From Mesostigma viride (Eukaryota; Streptophyta; Mesostigmatophyceae; Mesostigmatales; Mesostigmataceae): a stretch of 64,000 nt of DNA. This document shows, in pieces, positions 44,357 to 52,909 of this stretch (position 1 is its first letter; each line of letters opens with the position of its first letter). The notes below the pieces were generated by a model, which was not told where the DNA came from, did no database searches, and saw only the letters and a list, made by a program, of their open reading frames with translations. The DNA is taken from positions 1-64,000 of the forward strand of contig RPFO01001778.1 of assembly GCA_009746045.1 (NCBI GenBank), given 5' to 3'. The translations under genes were made by a program, and so were the position numbers.

Positions 44357-44759
44357 GCCTTCCTTAGCATCTGCACAGGTGGCCAACTGCCAAAATTAAT
44401 AACTGCTACAGCTGAGCTCAGAATGCCACCAAACTTTGACAGTGCCTTCTATGGTCATGACAGAATTTGACTATTACTTTTTAGGCCTAGTCGGGGTAAA
44501 ATTGGCTCTTTTTTAGCAAATTTAGCAAATTAGCAAATTAGCGGAAGGCGGGGGCCGAGATTAATTAAGAGGTACCTTGAAATTAAATAAGACGCATACC
44601 TCTATCGAGATATATGTTCGGAGGCGAATTTCTATTGGCGTTAATTTGTACTATTGTACGACAGCTGTCAAGGGTGACGGCAAGTACTGAAATCGCGGAT
44701 ACTTTCTAGATCGATTGCGCATTCGACGGCCGGTTAAAAGGCAGAGGTGCGGTTGAAAG
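44357..44759. repeat. Second left end of the TIR element
   Basis: 44,491-44,690 repeats AGTCGGGGTAAAATTG and the left arm of the element at 43,558, with slightly different terminal sequence, but no right arm follows. A truncated copy. The rest shows no gene. Confidence 0.65.
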
Positions 44760-44965
44760 TACAGTACGTGGGGGGGGACGGTGTTACAACGGCCGGGGGG
44801 GGGGACGCAGTTATGGGGGGGGGGGGACGGTGTTACAACGGGGGGGGGAACGCACTTATGGGGGGGGGGGAACGGTGTTATCGGGGAAATGGACCAAAGA
44901 GGTGAGAGGGGAAATGAGTATCAGCGAATCGTTAATGGGGGGAACGGTGTTACACCGGGGGGGAG
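44760..44965. repeat. G-run tandem repeat (about 45-50 bp unit)
   Basis: ACGGTGTTACA-type motifs at about 44,779, 44,829, 44,874 (short) and 44,946, separated by G runs of 7-11 bases. The plus strand could form G-quadruplexes. It lies about 350 bases upstream of the gene at 45,319. Confidence 0.7.
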
Positions 44966-45318
44966 TCGCATTTGTCAGTTTCAAACCGAATATCTATTGG
45001 ACCGTAGTTGTAGGAAATTGTAGATGGCGATTAGGTCGGCACTTCCGGGCGTCAGGCCCAGTAAGGTCCAGGTGGAAGTTAGGCACCTTGCAATCACAGA
45101 ATAGCGGTTACAGGGATATTATTTAATGGAAATGGCCGACACGTTGGAAACTGATTGCGGTTACAAACCTTACGTCGTGTCTGATTGGCTGGATACTAAC
45201 GGGGCACGAAGACCAAAGGCAGAAGGAGCGGCCACGCGTCACGATTCGTGTGATTGACAGGATACACGCGAATATAGGTGTGTGAACGAAGGCAAAAAGA
45301 AAACGAAAGGCCGACACC

Positions 45319-46101
45319 ATGGCGGCGATGAAAAATCTGGTGCAACAAGACCTCTTCAAGGACCTCGTTGGAAAAGTAAACAAGCAGAGAGTCGACTTAA
45401 CTAACGCCATCAGGGACAAAAAGCTTAATCTGGACAGGGCCAACGAAGGAGTACAAGTACAAACAAAGAATGTAAATGCGGCTAAGGCAAGGTATCATGA
45501 ACTCAAGACAAGGGAGGAAAAGCTCTGCGAGGAGAAAGTGAAAAAGGCGTACGAGACAACCGTAGAACCCCAACTCAAGACGCTAGAGCGGCTGAAAGTC
45601 GCGTTATGCAAAAAGGAACAACTGTGGGAGGGGGTGGTCAAACATGCAACAAATGAGGTGCTGTCGACACTTGAGACAATAGGGCCCCTTCTCTCCAACG
45701 CAATCAATAAAGGGGCAGCGGTGGATAGCGTGGATCTGACGGGGTCCCAGGCGGACGAGGATGAATTATTGAACTCCGTTTTGTCTGCTGCTGGCAAGCT
45801 TGCTGGGGGGTCATCTGTAACCCCATCATCATCAACACAAACGTCCACAAAACAACATGGCCAAGACCAAAACGCCGGCAAGTCGCCCTGGCCCGGCAAG
45901 GGGACTAAACGAACCCTCGATTTTGACGAACGCAATGAGGAAACGCCTGCTTTTGAGCCGCTACAAAACCCTAAGGTGACCCCATTTTCCATACGGACCT
46001 ACTTGCCATGCCATGCCGGGCTGCCACGTGGCAGCATTGTTGCTACACGATACTTGCATGAGATACAACGATACCATATACTGGCGTGGTACTATGATTG
46101 A
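45319..46101 (+). CDS. Coiled-coil protein of unknown function
   Basis: 260 codons, ATG in a favourable context (ACCATGG). Residues about 1-125 are almost all charged helix (LNLDRANEGVQVQTKNVNAA, KKAYETTVEPQLKTLERLKV), a likely long coiled coil. A helical segment with small residues (LSTLETIGPLLSNAINKGAA) follows, then a Ser/Thr/Gln-rich linker and a basic stretch (GKSPWPGKGTKRTLDFDERN). No family recognised. First gene of the compact right-hand block; it could be host or viral. The last 30 residues look unlike the rest and may be read-through into unrelated DNA. Confidence 0.55.
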   Translation: MAAMKNLVQQDLFKDLVGKVNKQRVDLTNAIRDKKLNLDRANEGVQVQTKNVNAAKARYHELKTREEKLCEEKVKKAYETTVEPQLKTLERLKVALCKKEQLWEGVVKHATNEVLSTLETIGPLLSNAINKGAAVDSVDLTGSQADEDELLNSVLSAAGKLAGGSSVTPSSSTQTSTKQHGQDQNAGKSPWPGKGTKRTLDFDERNEETPAFEPLQNPKVTPFSIRTYLPCHAGLPRGSIVATRYLHEIQRYHILAWYYD

Positions 46102-46428
46102 ACTAAATTCATATAGTCTGTACTAGAACGAACTACGTGAAAGTACGCCCAGTATATCCTCGTCACATCTGTACTATCAGCTACTAAAATATGCTAACCA
46201 ATCTTGCGTTGTATTATATTATAGCAACTTTCTAGTACTTTGGACTAAGTCTGCGTGCCGTGTACTACGTGGAATTAGATGGGAGTGACGTGGCACGCTC
46301 CCAGCCACGTGGCAGTCTATACACCTTCGTGGGAGACTACCGCGTGGCGCTTGTGGCGCGGCCCACCCTACAGACAGCCGACACGTGGCATGGCGTCGCG
46401 CCAGTCCCGTGGGAGCGTCGCGCCGCAC

Positions 46429-46467
46429 GGAATATTCCCCGGAATATGCCGTCGGATGGAATATTCC
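46429..46467. promoter_or_regulatory. Two GGAATATTCC palindromes upstream of the F-box-like gene
   Basis: Perfect decamers at 46,429-46,438 and 46,458-46,467, 29 bases apart, each followed by a half-related GGA(A/G)ATGCCGTC. They lie 100-140 bases before the ATG at 46,568. The same decamer recurs between the MYND and RING genes. Probable binding sites of a dimeric factor; CACGTG motifs occur nearby (46,300-46,390). Confidence 0.5.
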
Positions 46468-46567
46468 ACGGAGATGCCGTCGGGTGGGGTACTAAGGTCC
46501 GGCCCCTCGCCAAGGTGGGCACTTCTCGCCTGCTCCCACACAACCCCTAGCACCAAAGCAAGAATCC

Positions 46568-47176
46568 ATGGCCGCTGCATCTTTCAACAGCCTGCCAGCA
46601 GAAATTGCGCACAATATCGTGCGCTTGGCATGGCCCTATGGGTGTGGTGTCGACAAGGCCATGCAGCAGGTGTGGGATGGTGTCAAAGGGGAAAAGGAGA
46701 ACCTTGTGAATGATCTGAGGCAGATGCTGATGAATGAGTGCGTCGCACGCCTCGATCACGGGGTTAGGCAGAACCCCATCCTCGAGAACCACCACGGCCC
46801 TGAGTTGCACGATATCATCAAGTCGCTCTCCGTGGCCACGCTGCCACTAAACGAGTCGCTCATCTTTGAGCGCGAGTGCACCAGGAAGCACGAGATGGAG
46901 TGGGTCTACACACATTTCGTTGAGGAACTCCTGCGGTCCATGGACTTGCAGCCCTGTGAGGGAGCAAGGGCCGCCAAGGACGACTTCATTGCCTCCCTGC
47001 CCTCCCCCGACAACCAGTTCACGCCGGAAGCGCGCGCCTTGCAGCTTCTCCACTGCATCCGCGATGCCTACGTGGCCGCCGGCCTCCTGGAGTTTGGCGG
47101 GCTCAGCTTCCATCTGGCCAATCTGTGCGTGGGGAGCTGCCTGAAGCAGTTTGTCGTGTATGTCATGTGGGCATGA
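46568..47176 (+). CDS. F-box-like protein
   Basis: 202 codons. The N-terminus FNSLPAEIAHNIVRLAWP has the L-P-x-E-I pattern of an F-box, which would contact SKP1 of a ubiquitin ligase. The remainder is helical with no repeat type I recognise (HDIIKSLSVATLPLNESLIF, ALQLLHCIRDAYVAAGLLEF). F-box proteins are numerous in pandoraviruses and some other protist giant viruses. Neighbours are MYND and RING-like genes, which fits a set of host-manipulating ubiquitin-related factors. The F-box call rests on a short motif, so moderate confidence. Confidence 0.5.
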   Translation: MAAASFNSLPAEIAHNIVRLAWPYGCGVDKAMQQVWDGVKGEKENLVNDLRQMLMNECVARLDHGVRQNPILENHHGPELHDIIKSLSVATLPLNESLIFERECTRKHEMEWVYTHFVEELLRSMDLQPCEGARAAKDDFIASLPSPDNQFTPEARALQLLHCIRDAYVAAGLLEFGGLSFHLANLCVGSCLKQFVVYVMWA

Positions 47177-47284
47177 TCCTCCTGGGAAAAGAGGACTTGG
47201 TGAATAGAAAGTGACTATTCATGAATAACCAAAGCCCATTTCCTACCAACCTTGTTCCATCATCCAATGCACTAGGAAATAGAC

Positions 47285-47490
47285 CGGCGGCGCGGACTCG
47301 CGGAATATATAGTACAGTATGCTGGCGTCTGTCACCATGAGACAGGCAGACGACCGCATACAGTGCCGTGGGTGACGGGTGGCAGCAGGCAGTGGCGTGA
47401 GTGACAGGCGGCAGCAGGCAGTGGCGGGGGTGACGGGTGGCAGTAGGCAGTGGCGTGGGTGACAGGCGGCAGTGTTATTCTATGGGCCTA
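47285..47490. repeat. 29-bp minisatellite, about 3.7 copies, with 20-bp header
   Basis: Unit GTGGGTGACGGGTGGCAGCA plus GGCAGTGGC. It is preceded by CGGCGGCGCGGACTCGCGGA (47,285-47,304), the same 20-mer that precedes the larger array at 49,657. Both lie 3' of a plus-strand gene. Confidence 0.85.
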
Positions 47491-47616
47491 GTTGCTATAT
47501 GACTCATTGGAATAGTTCAAGTCCCATGCACATAAGGAAATGTCATTTCATTACAATAAGAATCATAAGGATTAGGCCATTGCTAGACCCCTTTGCAGGC
47601 ATGCAGGCCTGGCTGT

Positions 47617-48411
47617 TTAGCGGTTGTACATGCGCAGGCAGGGCGTCTGGCGGCCCTCAAACCCAGTGCAATCGTCTTTCACACGCAGAGTGTCCCCGCG
47701 CAGGGGGAACTTCACACCAGAGGTGCAAGTCCACACGTGGGTGAGCAGAGTGCAGTCCGCCTTGTGGATCTTCCAGTGCGCAACCTGGCACTCGCGGGAG
47801 CAGTACCGCGCATCCTGGCAGCTGGCGCACCTGCGCTTCACCTCGCTCTTGCCCTTCTTCTCACACCCCGGCGCAGCACAGAAACCGCGAACCGACTCGG
47901 GGAAAGGACCAATGGGGCTGTCCAAAATGGGCGTGCGCACTGCGATCACCACCTTCTCGCAGGGGCGGGTATAGGGAAACGCCGTCCTCGCAACGATCTT
48001 GTCCGCGTCCTTGGGCACGCGGAAGGACAGGCCAATCCTGGTAACCAGGTCGATGAACCCGTCGTCCTCCTTCTTCTCGCGAAGGAGGACGCACAGAAGC
48101 ATGAACTCGCTCTCAGGGCGAATGTGGGACAGGATCTGACTGCGAACGCAGTACTTCCTGCTGATCGCAGTGCGTACGTCAATGAATTCAAACTCCAACT
48201 GGCGATCCAGAGCCGTAAAGGAGTCGAAACGAACCAGCACGCAAAAGGGGGTTTTCAACTTCTTTTCCCACTCATTCACGCAGCTGTACAAATTGCTGGA
48301 GTTTTCCATGGCCTTGCGCACCACCAAGCGGTACCAGCCCCCGCACAACTCCGCGAACAGGTCGGAGTGATCCTGAGGGAGCTCATTGGCAATCAGAGGG
48401 GTGGAATCCAT
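47617..48411 (-). CDS. MYND-type zinc-finger protein
   Basis: 264 codons. The C-terminal third holds a complete MYND finger: C178, C183, C195-x2-C198, YC204-S-R-E-C208, H216 and C220. The first 175 residues form an unassigned domain with a charged helix and FMLLCVLLREKKEDDGFIDL. MYND fingers bind proline-rich peptides in regulatory proteins, and MYND proteins are common in pandoraviruses and relatives. Transcribed away from the RING gene across a shared 500-base intergenic region. The antisense plus-strand frame is a shadow. Confidence 0.8.
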   Translation of the reverse strand: MDSTPLIANELPQDHSDLFAELCGGWYRLVVRKAMENSSNLYSCVNEWEKKLKTPFCVLVRFDSFTALDRQLEFEFIDVRTAISRKYCVRSQILSHIRPESEFMLLCVLLREKKEDDGFIDLVTRIGLSFRVPKDADKIVARTAFPYTRPCEKVVIAVRTPILDSPIGPFPESVRGFCAAPGCEKKGKSEVKRRCASCQDARYCSRECQVAHWKIHKADCTLLTHVWTCTSGVKFPLRGDTLRVKDDCTGFEGRQTPCLRMYNR

Positions 48412-48539
48412 AGCGGCTGACAGTCTGTGCGTGCTCGTGCGGATTGGCGTGGTTTGGCTGCCAAACTCGCCCTCCTCCGCTTATGTGCCCGCACCCCCCC
48501 GCCCCGCCCAATAGTCCCGTGCCACGCGGCAGGTCCGGA

Positions 48540-48760
48540 TTGGTGGGACGGAATATTCCCACGGAATATCCGCGGAGCGCCGCGCCTTCCAGAAGGGCGC
48601 CGCGCCGGGAATATTCCCATGAATATCCCGTAGAAGCGCCGCGCCTTCCAGAAGCGCGTCGCGCCGGGAATATTCCCACGGATATCCCGTGGAAGCGCCG
48701 CGCCACTGCCACGTGGCAGCGTCCCATTGGTCCGCTCGGAATATTCGTGGGAATATGCCG
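48540..48760. promoter_or_regulatory. Tandem 58-59 bp modules with GGAATATTCC palindromes
   Basis: Perfect decamers at 48,550, 48,608 and 48,667 (spacing 58 and 59), then GGAATATTCG at 48,738. Each is followed by a second half (ACGGAATATCC type), and GCGCCGCGCCTTCCAGAAG separates them. GCCACGTGGCAG occurs at about 48,708. The region sits between the divergent MYND and RING genes and can serve both. Confidence 0.6.
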
Positions 48761-48840
48761 CCGTGTCGTGCCCGCGTGACACGCGGCGGACTCCCATTGG
48801 ATTGTCGTGGGTGTCGCGCGCTTCGCGCGGGGTTGGGAAG

Positions 48841-48850
48841 GGATAAAAGG
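48841..48850 (+). promoter_or_regulatory. TATA-like element of the RING gene
   Basis: GATAAAAGGC lies about 70 bases upstream of the ATG at 48,916, with a GC-rich start region between. Confidence 0.5.
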
Positions 48851-48915
48851 CGGAGGCGGGCGTTTGGGGGTCCCAATCCGCCCAGCACCACTCAAAACCA
48901 ACTCCTCTCACTGCA

Positions 48916-49584
48916 ATGGAGCCCTCCCGCGATAAGCCGGCTATGGCGGCAACGGATGTCCCTCCTGCCAAGCGCCACCCGCCTGCAAACGGCAATGGCG
49001 AGCAGTCCCCCGCCATGAAGGTGTACCTGAAACAGCGGGACACCGAGGACAAGGTGGCAAAGTTCCTGGGGGCTGTGAAAACCAAGCAGGGGCACGCAAA
49101 CACGCACGAATTCGATGAGAAGTACAAGCGGGACGCGCACATGCACGATATCCAAGTGCTGCCGGGCGGCGAGATTTTCTGCGAGAATGCCGCATCGGTG
49201 GGCGCCTTCCTCTGCGATTCGGGCGTTTTTGGGAAGAGCGCGCGCGCAGAACCGCCTGCACAGAACAGGGCTGGCAGTGTGCGGGGGCCTGTTACTTGCG
49301 GCGTGTGCAAGAAGCACACCGATTTCCTGCTGGATCCGCAGCAGGATGCCAGCGGAGGGGAGGACCCTCAGGAGCATATCCATATCCACGGTGTGTGTGT
49401 GGATTGCGCTGTGCAGACCATAGAAAAGAGCGGCAAGCGCGGCATGTGGTGCCCCTTGTGCGCTGCGGACCCTTTGATCGAAGTGCTGATCGATTTGGGC
49501 CGCGCAAAACACCTTTCGGAGGCCCCGTACTTTGTGTACAGCCCCGAGAAGAGCCTGCTGGCTGCTGCTTATGAGGATATGTGA
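48916..49584 (+). CDS. RING-like zinc-finger protein
   Basis: 222 codons. An N-terminal half of unknown fold (KVYLKQRDTEDKVAKFLGAV, FDEKYKRDAHMHDIQVLPGG) precedes a Cys/His cluster: TCGVCKKH, HIHIHGVCVDC, then GMWCPLC. The C-x2-C, H, C-x2-C, C-P-x-C layout is that of a RING or RING-like finger, a typical E3 ubiquitin-ligase module, with a longer first loop than usual. An AATAAA lies just after the stop (49,600). Its neighbours (F-box-like, MYND) suggest a viral set acting on host ubiquitin or transcription. Confidence 0.65.
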   Translation: MEPSRDKPAMAATDVPPAKRHPPANGNGEQSPAMKVYLKQRDTEDKVAKFLGAVKTKQGHANTHEFDEKYKRDAHMHDIQVLPGGEIFCENAASVGAFLCDSGVFGKSARAEPPAQNRAGSVRGPVTCGVCKKHTDFLLDPQQDASGGEDPQEHIHIHGVCVDCAVQTIEKSGKRGMWCPLCAADPLIEVLIDLGRAKHLSEAPYFVYSPEKSLLAAAYEDM

Positions 49585-49656
49585 ATGGTGCAGTACTAAT
49601 AAAGCTTGGATTGTTTTCCTTATAAAGTCCCCACAATGAGCCCCACATAGATCGCC

Positions 49657-50590
49657 CGGCGGCGCGGACTCGCGGACTTAGACAGACCCGGCGGGATGCG
49701 CGGGCCGACAGGCGCCGGACCGGATAGGCGGCGGGCCGACAGGCGCTGGATAGAGGGGTGACGGGCGCCAGCGGAAATTTTCGTGGGTGACGGGCGCCAG
49801 TGGAAATTTGCGTGAGTGACGGGCGCCAGTGGAAATTTGCGTGGGTGACAAGCGCCAGTGGAAATTTTCATGGGTGACGGACGCCAGCGGAAATTTGCGT
49901 GAGTGACGGGCGCCAGTGGAAATTTGCGTGGGTGACGGGCGTCAGCAGCGAATTTCGTGGGTGACGGGCGCCAGTGGAAATTTGCGTGGGTGACGGGCGT
50001 CAACAGCGAATTTTCATAGGTGACGGGTGCCAGTGGAAATTTCCACGGGTGACGGGCGCCAGTGGAAATTTTCATGGGTGACGGGCGCCAGTGGAAATTT
50101 TCATGGGTGACAGGCGCCAGTGGAAATTTTCATGGGTGACGGGCGCCAGTGGAAATTTCCACGGGTGACGGGCGCCAGTGGAAATTTTCATGGGTGACGG
50201 GCGCCAGTGGAAATTTTCATGGGTGACGGGCGCCAGTGGAAATTTTCATGGGTGACGGGCGCCAGTGGAAATTTTCATGGGTGACAGGCGCCAGTGGAAA
50301 TTTTCATGGGTGACGGGCGCCAGTGGAAATTTCCATGGGTGACGGGCGCCAGTGGAAATTTGCGTGGGTGACGGGCGCCAGTGGAAATTTGCGTGGGTGA
50401 CGGGCGCCAGTGGAAATTTTCATGGGTGACGGACGCCAGCGGAGATTTTCGTGGGTGACGGCCGCCAGCGGAAATTTTCGTGGGTGACAGCCGCCAGCAG
50501 CGAATTCCGTGGGTGACGGGCGCCAGCAGCGAATTCCGTGGGTGACGGGCGCCAGCAGCGAACTTCGTGGGTGACAGGCGGCAGCAGTCA
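49657..50590. repeat. 29-bp minisatellite, about 29 copies
   Basis: After the header CGGCGGCGCGGACTCGCGGA and a short lead-in, units close to GGGTGACGGGCGCCAGTGG plus AAATTTTCAT repeat with an exact 29-base step (for example 50,047 and 50,076). Three unit endings (TTTTCAT, TTTGCGT, TTTCCAC) are mixed; the last units turn into CAGCAGCGAATTCCGT and then the CAGCAG type seen at 47.4 kb. No spacers. Confidence 0.95.
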
Positions 50591-50790
50591 ATACTGCACG
50601 GGACTGCGAGGGCAGACAGGCGCCGGTTCCGACAGCCGCGGGCCGGCAGCCGACGGTTACGGCACGTGACAGGCGCCCGTGGACCCTCCACGCCCCGCGG
50701 GCCGAATCCGGGTCGAGTAAGTGCCGAGTCGGCGCGCGGACGACGGAAAGCGGACGCACACCGCCGGGCGGGGCGGGCGAACGGTTCGGG
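50591..50790. other. GC-rich spacer
   Basis: About 200 bases before the palindrome. No gene seen. Confidence 0.4.
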
Positions 50791-51580
50791 CGAACGGTTC
50801 GGGCGAACGGTTCGGGCTATCCCCCACGACACTCGACGAATCCCACGGAAAATGAAAAGTTTGAAAAGTTCGGGCTATCCTGTTCGCCCGAACTTTTCGC
50901 GATAGCCCGAACTTTTCAAAACCTCCCACGGGAAAACCAAAAGTTTTGAAAAGTTTTGGCCCTGAGTCCCACGGCAAATGAAAAGTTTGAAAAGTTCGGG
51001 CGAAGGTTCGGGCGAACGAAAAATAGCACGAACCGCTAACTTAGTCCCCACCGGACGGGGTGCACTGCACTTTCGTATATACTCTACCTTCCTTTCCTAA
51101 CACATAAAATATTGCACATGCTTCCTAACACATATTATTTGAACACACTTCCTAACACATATTATTTACCACTACACACTACCCTGTATACAGCCATACC
51201 CATAATAATATGTGTTAGCAACCATACCCATAATAATATGTGTTAGCAACCCTACCTATATTTTATGTGTTAGCAAACCAACACAAAGGATATACACACC
51301 CCTACCCGTGCACACCCCCGCCAGTGGGAACTAAGTTGGCGGTTCGGGCGATTCTGCGTTCGCCCGAACCATAGCCCGAACTTTTCAAACTTTTCATTTG
51401 CCGTGGGAATCAGAGCCAAAACTTTTCAAAACTTTTCGTTTTCGCGTGGGAGGCTCTGAAAAGTTCGGGCTATCCTGAAAAGTTCGGGCTATCCTGTTCG
51501 CCCGAACTTTTCAAACTTTTCGTTTGCCGTGGGAGACGGCCAGTGCCGTGGGGGACAGCCCGAACCGCTCCGGCGCGGGG
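50791..51580. repeat. Imperfect palindrome of about 0.8 kb with AT-rich centre
   Basis: The left arm (about 50,802-51,170) matches the reverse complement of the right arm (about 51,194-51,570) block by block: CGAACGGTTCGGGC, CCCACGGCAAATGAAAAGTT, GAAAAGTTTTGG, AACTTAGT, GTGCAC, then three CTAACACATA on the left and three TATGTGTTAG on the right around a centre near 51,182. 13-bp repeats GGGCGAACGGTTC (three) open the left arm. Candidate origin, recombination site or fused genome ends (see findings). Confidence 0.85.
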
Positions 51581-51679
51581 CCGGGGACGGGACGGGGAGG
51601 GGGACACAAGCCGCGGGGCCGCGATCCAACACACAAGCGCGCACGCAGAGACGGACCAACCCAAGAAAATTTATTAACA

Positions 51680-51697
51680 ATATACGGATCCGTATAT
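51680..51697. terminator. 18-bp perfect palindrome at the 3' end of the Rieske gene
   Basis: ATATACGGATCCGTATAT, about 65 bases past the stop of the minus-strand gene at 51,763 and close to TTATT (minus AATAA). Hairpin-forming palindromes mark transcript ends in mimiviruses and some other giant viruses; function here is inferred. Confidence 0.4.
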
Positions 51698-51762
51698 ACG
51701 AGTCAACACACAACACCACCACCCGCGGGCGGAGGCGGCTCGAAGAAGGGCGCGTCCAAAAC

Positions 51763-52788
51763 TTAGGCAAAGGGCTCCGGGCACATGATCCCGTAGACCT
51801 TCTTCATCCGGTCCCTGTACAACTTCACGAACGCGTCGCCCATCGTCAGGCGATTGCGCCACCAATCCTCCGTCACCACGTTCGCGACGATGTCGTCGTC
51901 CTCCTTCAGCGGCAGAACGTTGATCAGCCAGAACAGGAAGTCCCACGCGGGGTCCGTCAGGATGTTGCGGGACACCCGGCACGTGACGAGGGACTCGTCG
52001 GACTCGTAGGGCTGCACGCTGAACCACAAGACGAATGCGGGCTTCTCGTGTCCGGAAATCCAGAATCGCAGGCTCGCGGTATACGGGAGGAAGAACTCGT
52101 TCTCGACCGTCACCGACATCGACCCTTTCGGAGGCGCCTTCGCGTCCCGGCCCTCCTTCGGCATGAGGCCCAGCAGCACGCGGCCCACGGACTCGGCCGC
52201 CACCGGGTAGCTGTACACGCTCTTTCCCGTAAAGAGACCGCCCGTCTCCGTCGTGACGTCGGCGCCCTTCACGTCCACGATCTTCACCTTGTGGACGTGC
52301 TGGAGGTGCACGTGGTCCAACAGGTTCTCCATGACGATCATCGGGTGCCCGCGGATGCGCGTCGGGTACGAAAACGTCCGGTACCCGTCCTCGGTGAACT
52401 CCGGCATCGTCGGCGGAGACGACTCTCCGTCGCCCATGCCGGCGTTCACCCAGACCAGGTCCGCATCCTCCTTCGTGTCGAGGTAGTTGTCCCCGTTGTT
52501 CTCCTTGCCCCAGTACATCCCGTGGTACGCGCAACGGATGCACCCGTCATCCACCTTGCAATTGTGGGACAGACGCGCCCCGCGGTGGGGACACACGTTC
52601 CGCACGGCGAGCGTCTCGTCCCGCTGGCGGTGGTTGTACAGCAGGATCTCCTCATTGTACAGCTTCGTGACCTTGGGCTCGCGAGACTTGCGCCCGACGC
52701 ACACCCACTTGTCGGGGACCTCGTGGGCCGCGACCAACGGTCGAGCCGGCCTCGGCGCCCCCACGCGAAAGTGCACTGCGGTCGCCAT
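51763..52788 (-). CDS. Rieske non-heme iron oxygenase
   Basis: 341 codons, complete. The Rieske [2Fe-2S] site is C66-P-H68 and C86-A-Y-H89 (NVCPHRGARLSHN, CAYHGMYWG). The mononuclear iron site is N155-x2-D158-x2-H161-x4-H166 (ENLLDHVHLQHVH). This is the alpha-subunit plan of ring-hydroxylating and related oxygenases, closest in style to the chloroplast pheophorbide a oxygenase/choline-monooxygenase-like group, but no C-terminal membrane anchor or CxxC is seen, and the substrate cannot be told. It needs a ferredoxin or reductase not found here. Promoter: CCAAT module at 52,838-52,881 and GCTTAAAAGG TATA-like box (complement of 52,820-52,829). An unusual cargo for a virus-type block; host transfer is likely. 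Confidence 0.9.
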   Translation of the reverse strand: MATAVHFRVGAPRPARPLVAAHEVPDKWVCVGRKSREPKVTKLYNEEILLYNHRQRDETLAVRNVCPHRGARLSHNCKVDDGCIRCAYHGMYWGKENNGDNYLDTKEDADLVWVNAGMGDGESSPPTMPEFTEDGYRTFSYPTRIRGHPMIVMENLLDHVHLQHVHKVKIVDVKGADVTTETGGLFTGKSVYSYPVAAESVGRVLLGLMPKEGRDAKAPPKGSMSVTVENEFFLPYTASLRFWISGHEKPAFVLWFSVQPYESDESLVTCRVSRNILTDPAWDFLFWLINVLPLKEDDDIVANVVTEDWWRNRLTMGDAFVKLYRDRMKKVYGIMCPEPFA

Positions 52789-52837
52789 CGGTTGCTGTTT
52801 GCAGAGAAATTGTCGAGGGCCTTTTAAGCGATCGGCG

Positions 52838-52881
52838 AACCGACACGATCTCGGCGGACCAATCAGAGAGAAGTATGTCGG
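52838..52881. promoter_or_regulatory. CCAAT promoter module, copy 1
   Basis: A 44-base block (starting AACCGACACGATCTCGG and containing GGACCAATCAGAGAG) differs by one base from 59,850-59,893. Here it lies 50-94 bases upstream of the Rieske ATG, in reverse orientation to that gene. CCAAT boxes (NF-Y type) work in both orientations. Confidence 0.6.
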
Positions 52882-52909
52882 ACGCGCCAGCGCCGCCCGC
52901 CATGAGTGT

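Noticed and set aside
47593-48420. 275-codon plus-strand frame
   Set aside because: Antisense shadow of the MYND gene, whose minus-strand frame has the zinc ligands.
49657-50590. CRISPR-like regular 29-bp repeats
   Set aside because: Units are directly adjacent with no unique spacers and no cas genes; eukaryotic or viral context.
51529-52827. 432-codon plus-strand frame rich in His, Arg and Val
   Set aside because: Antisense shadow of the Rieske gene in GC-rich DNA.
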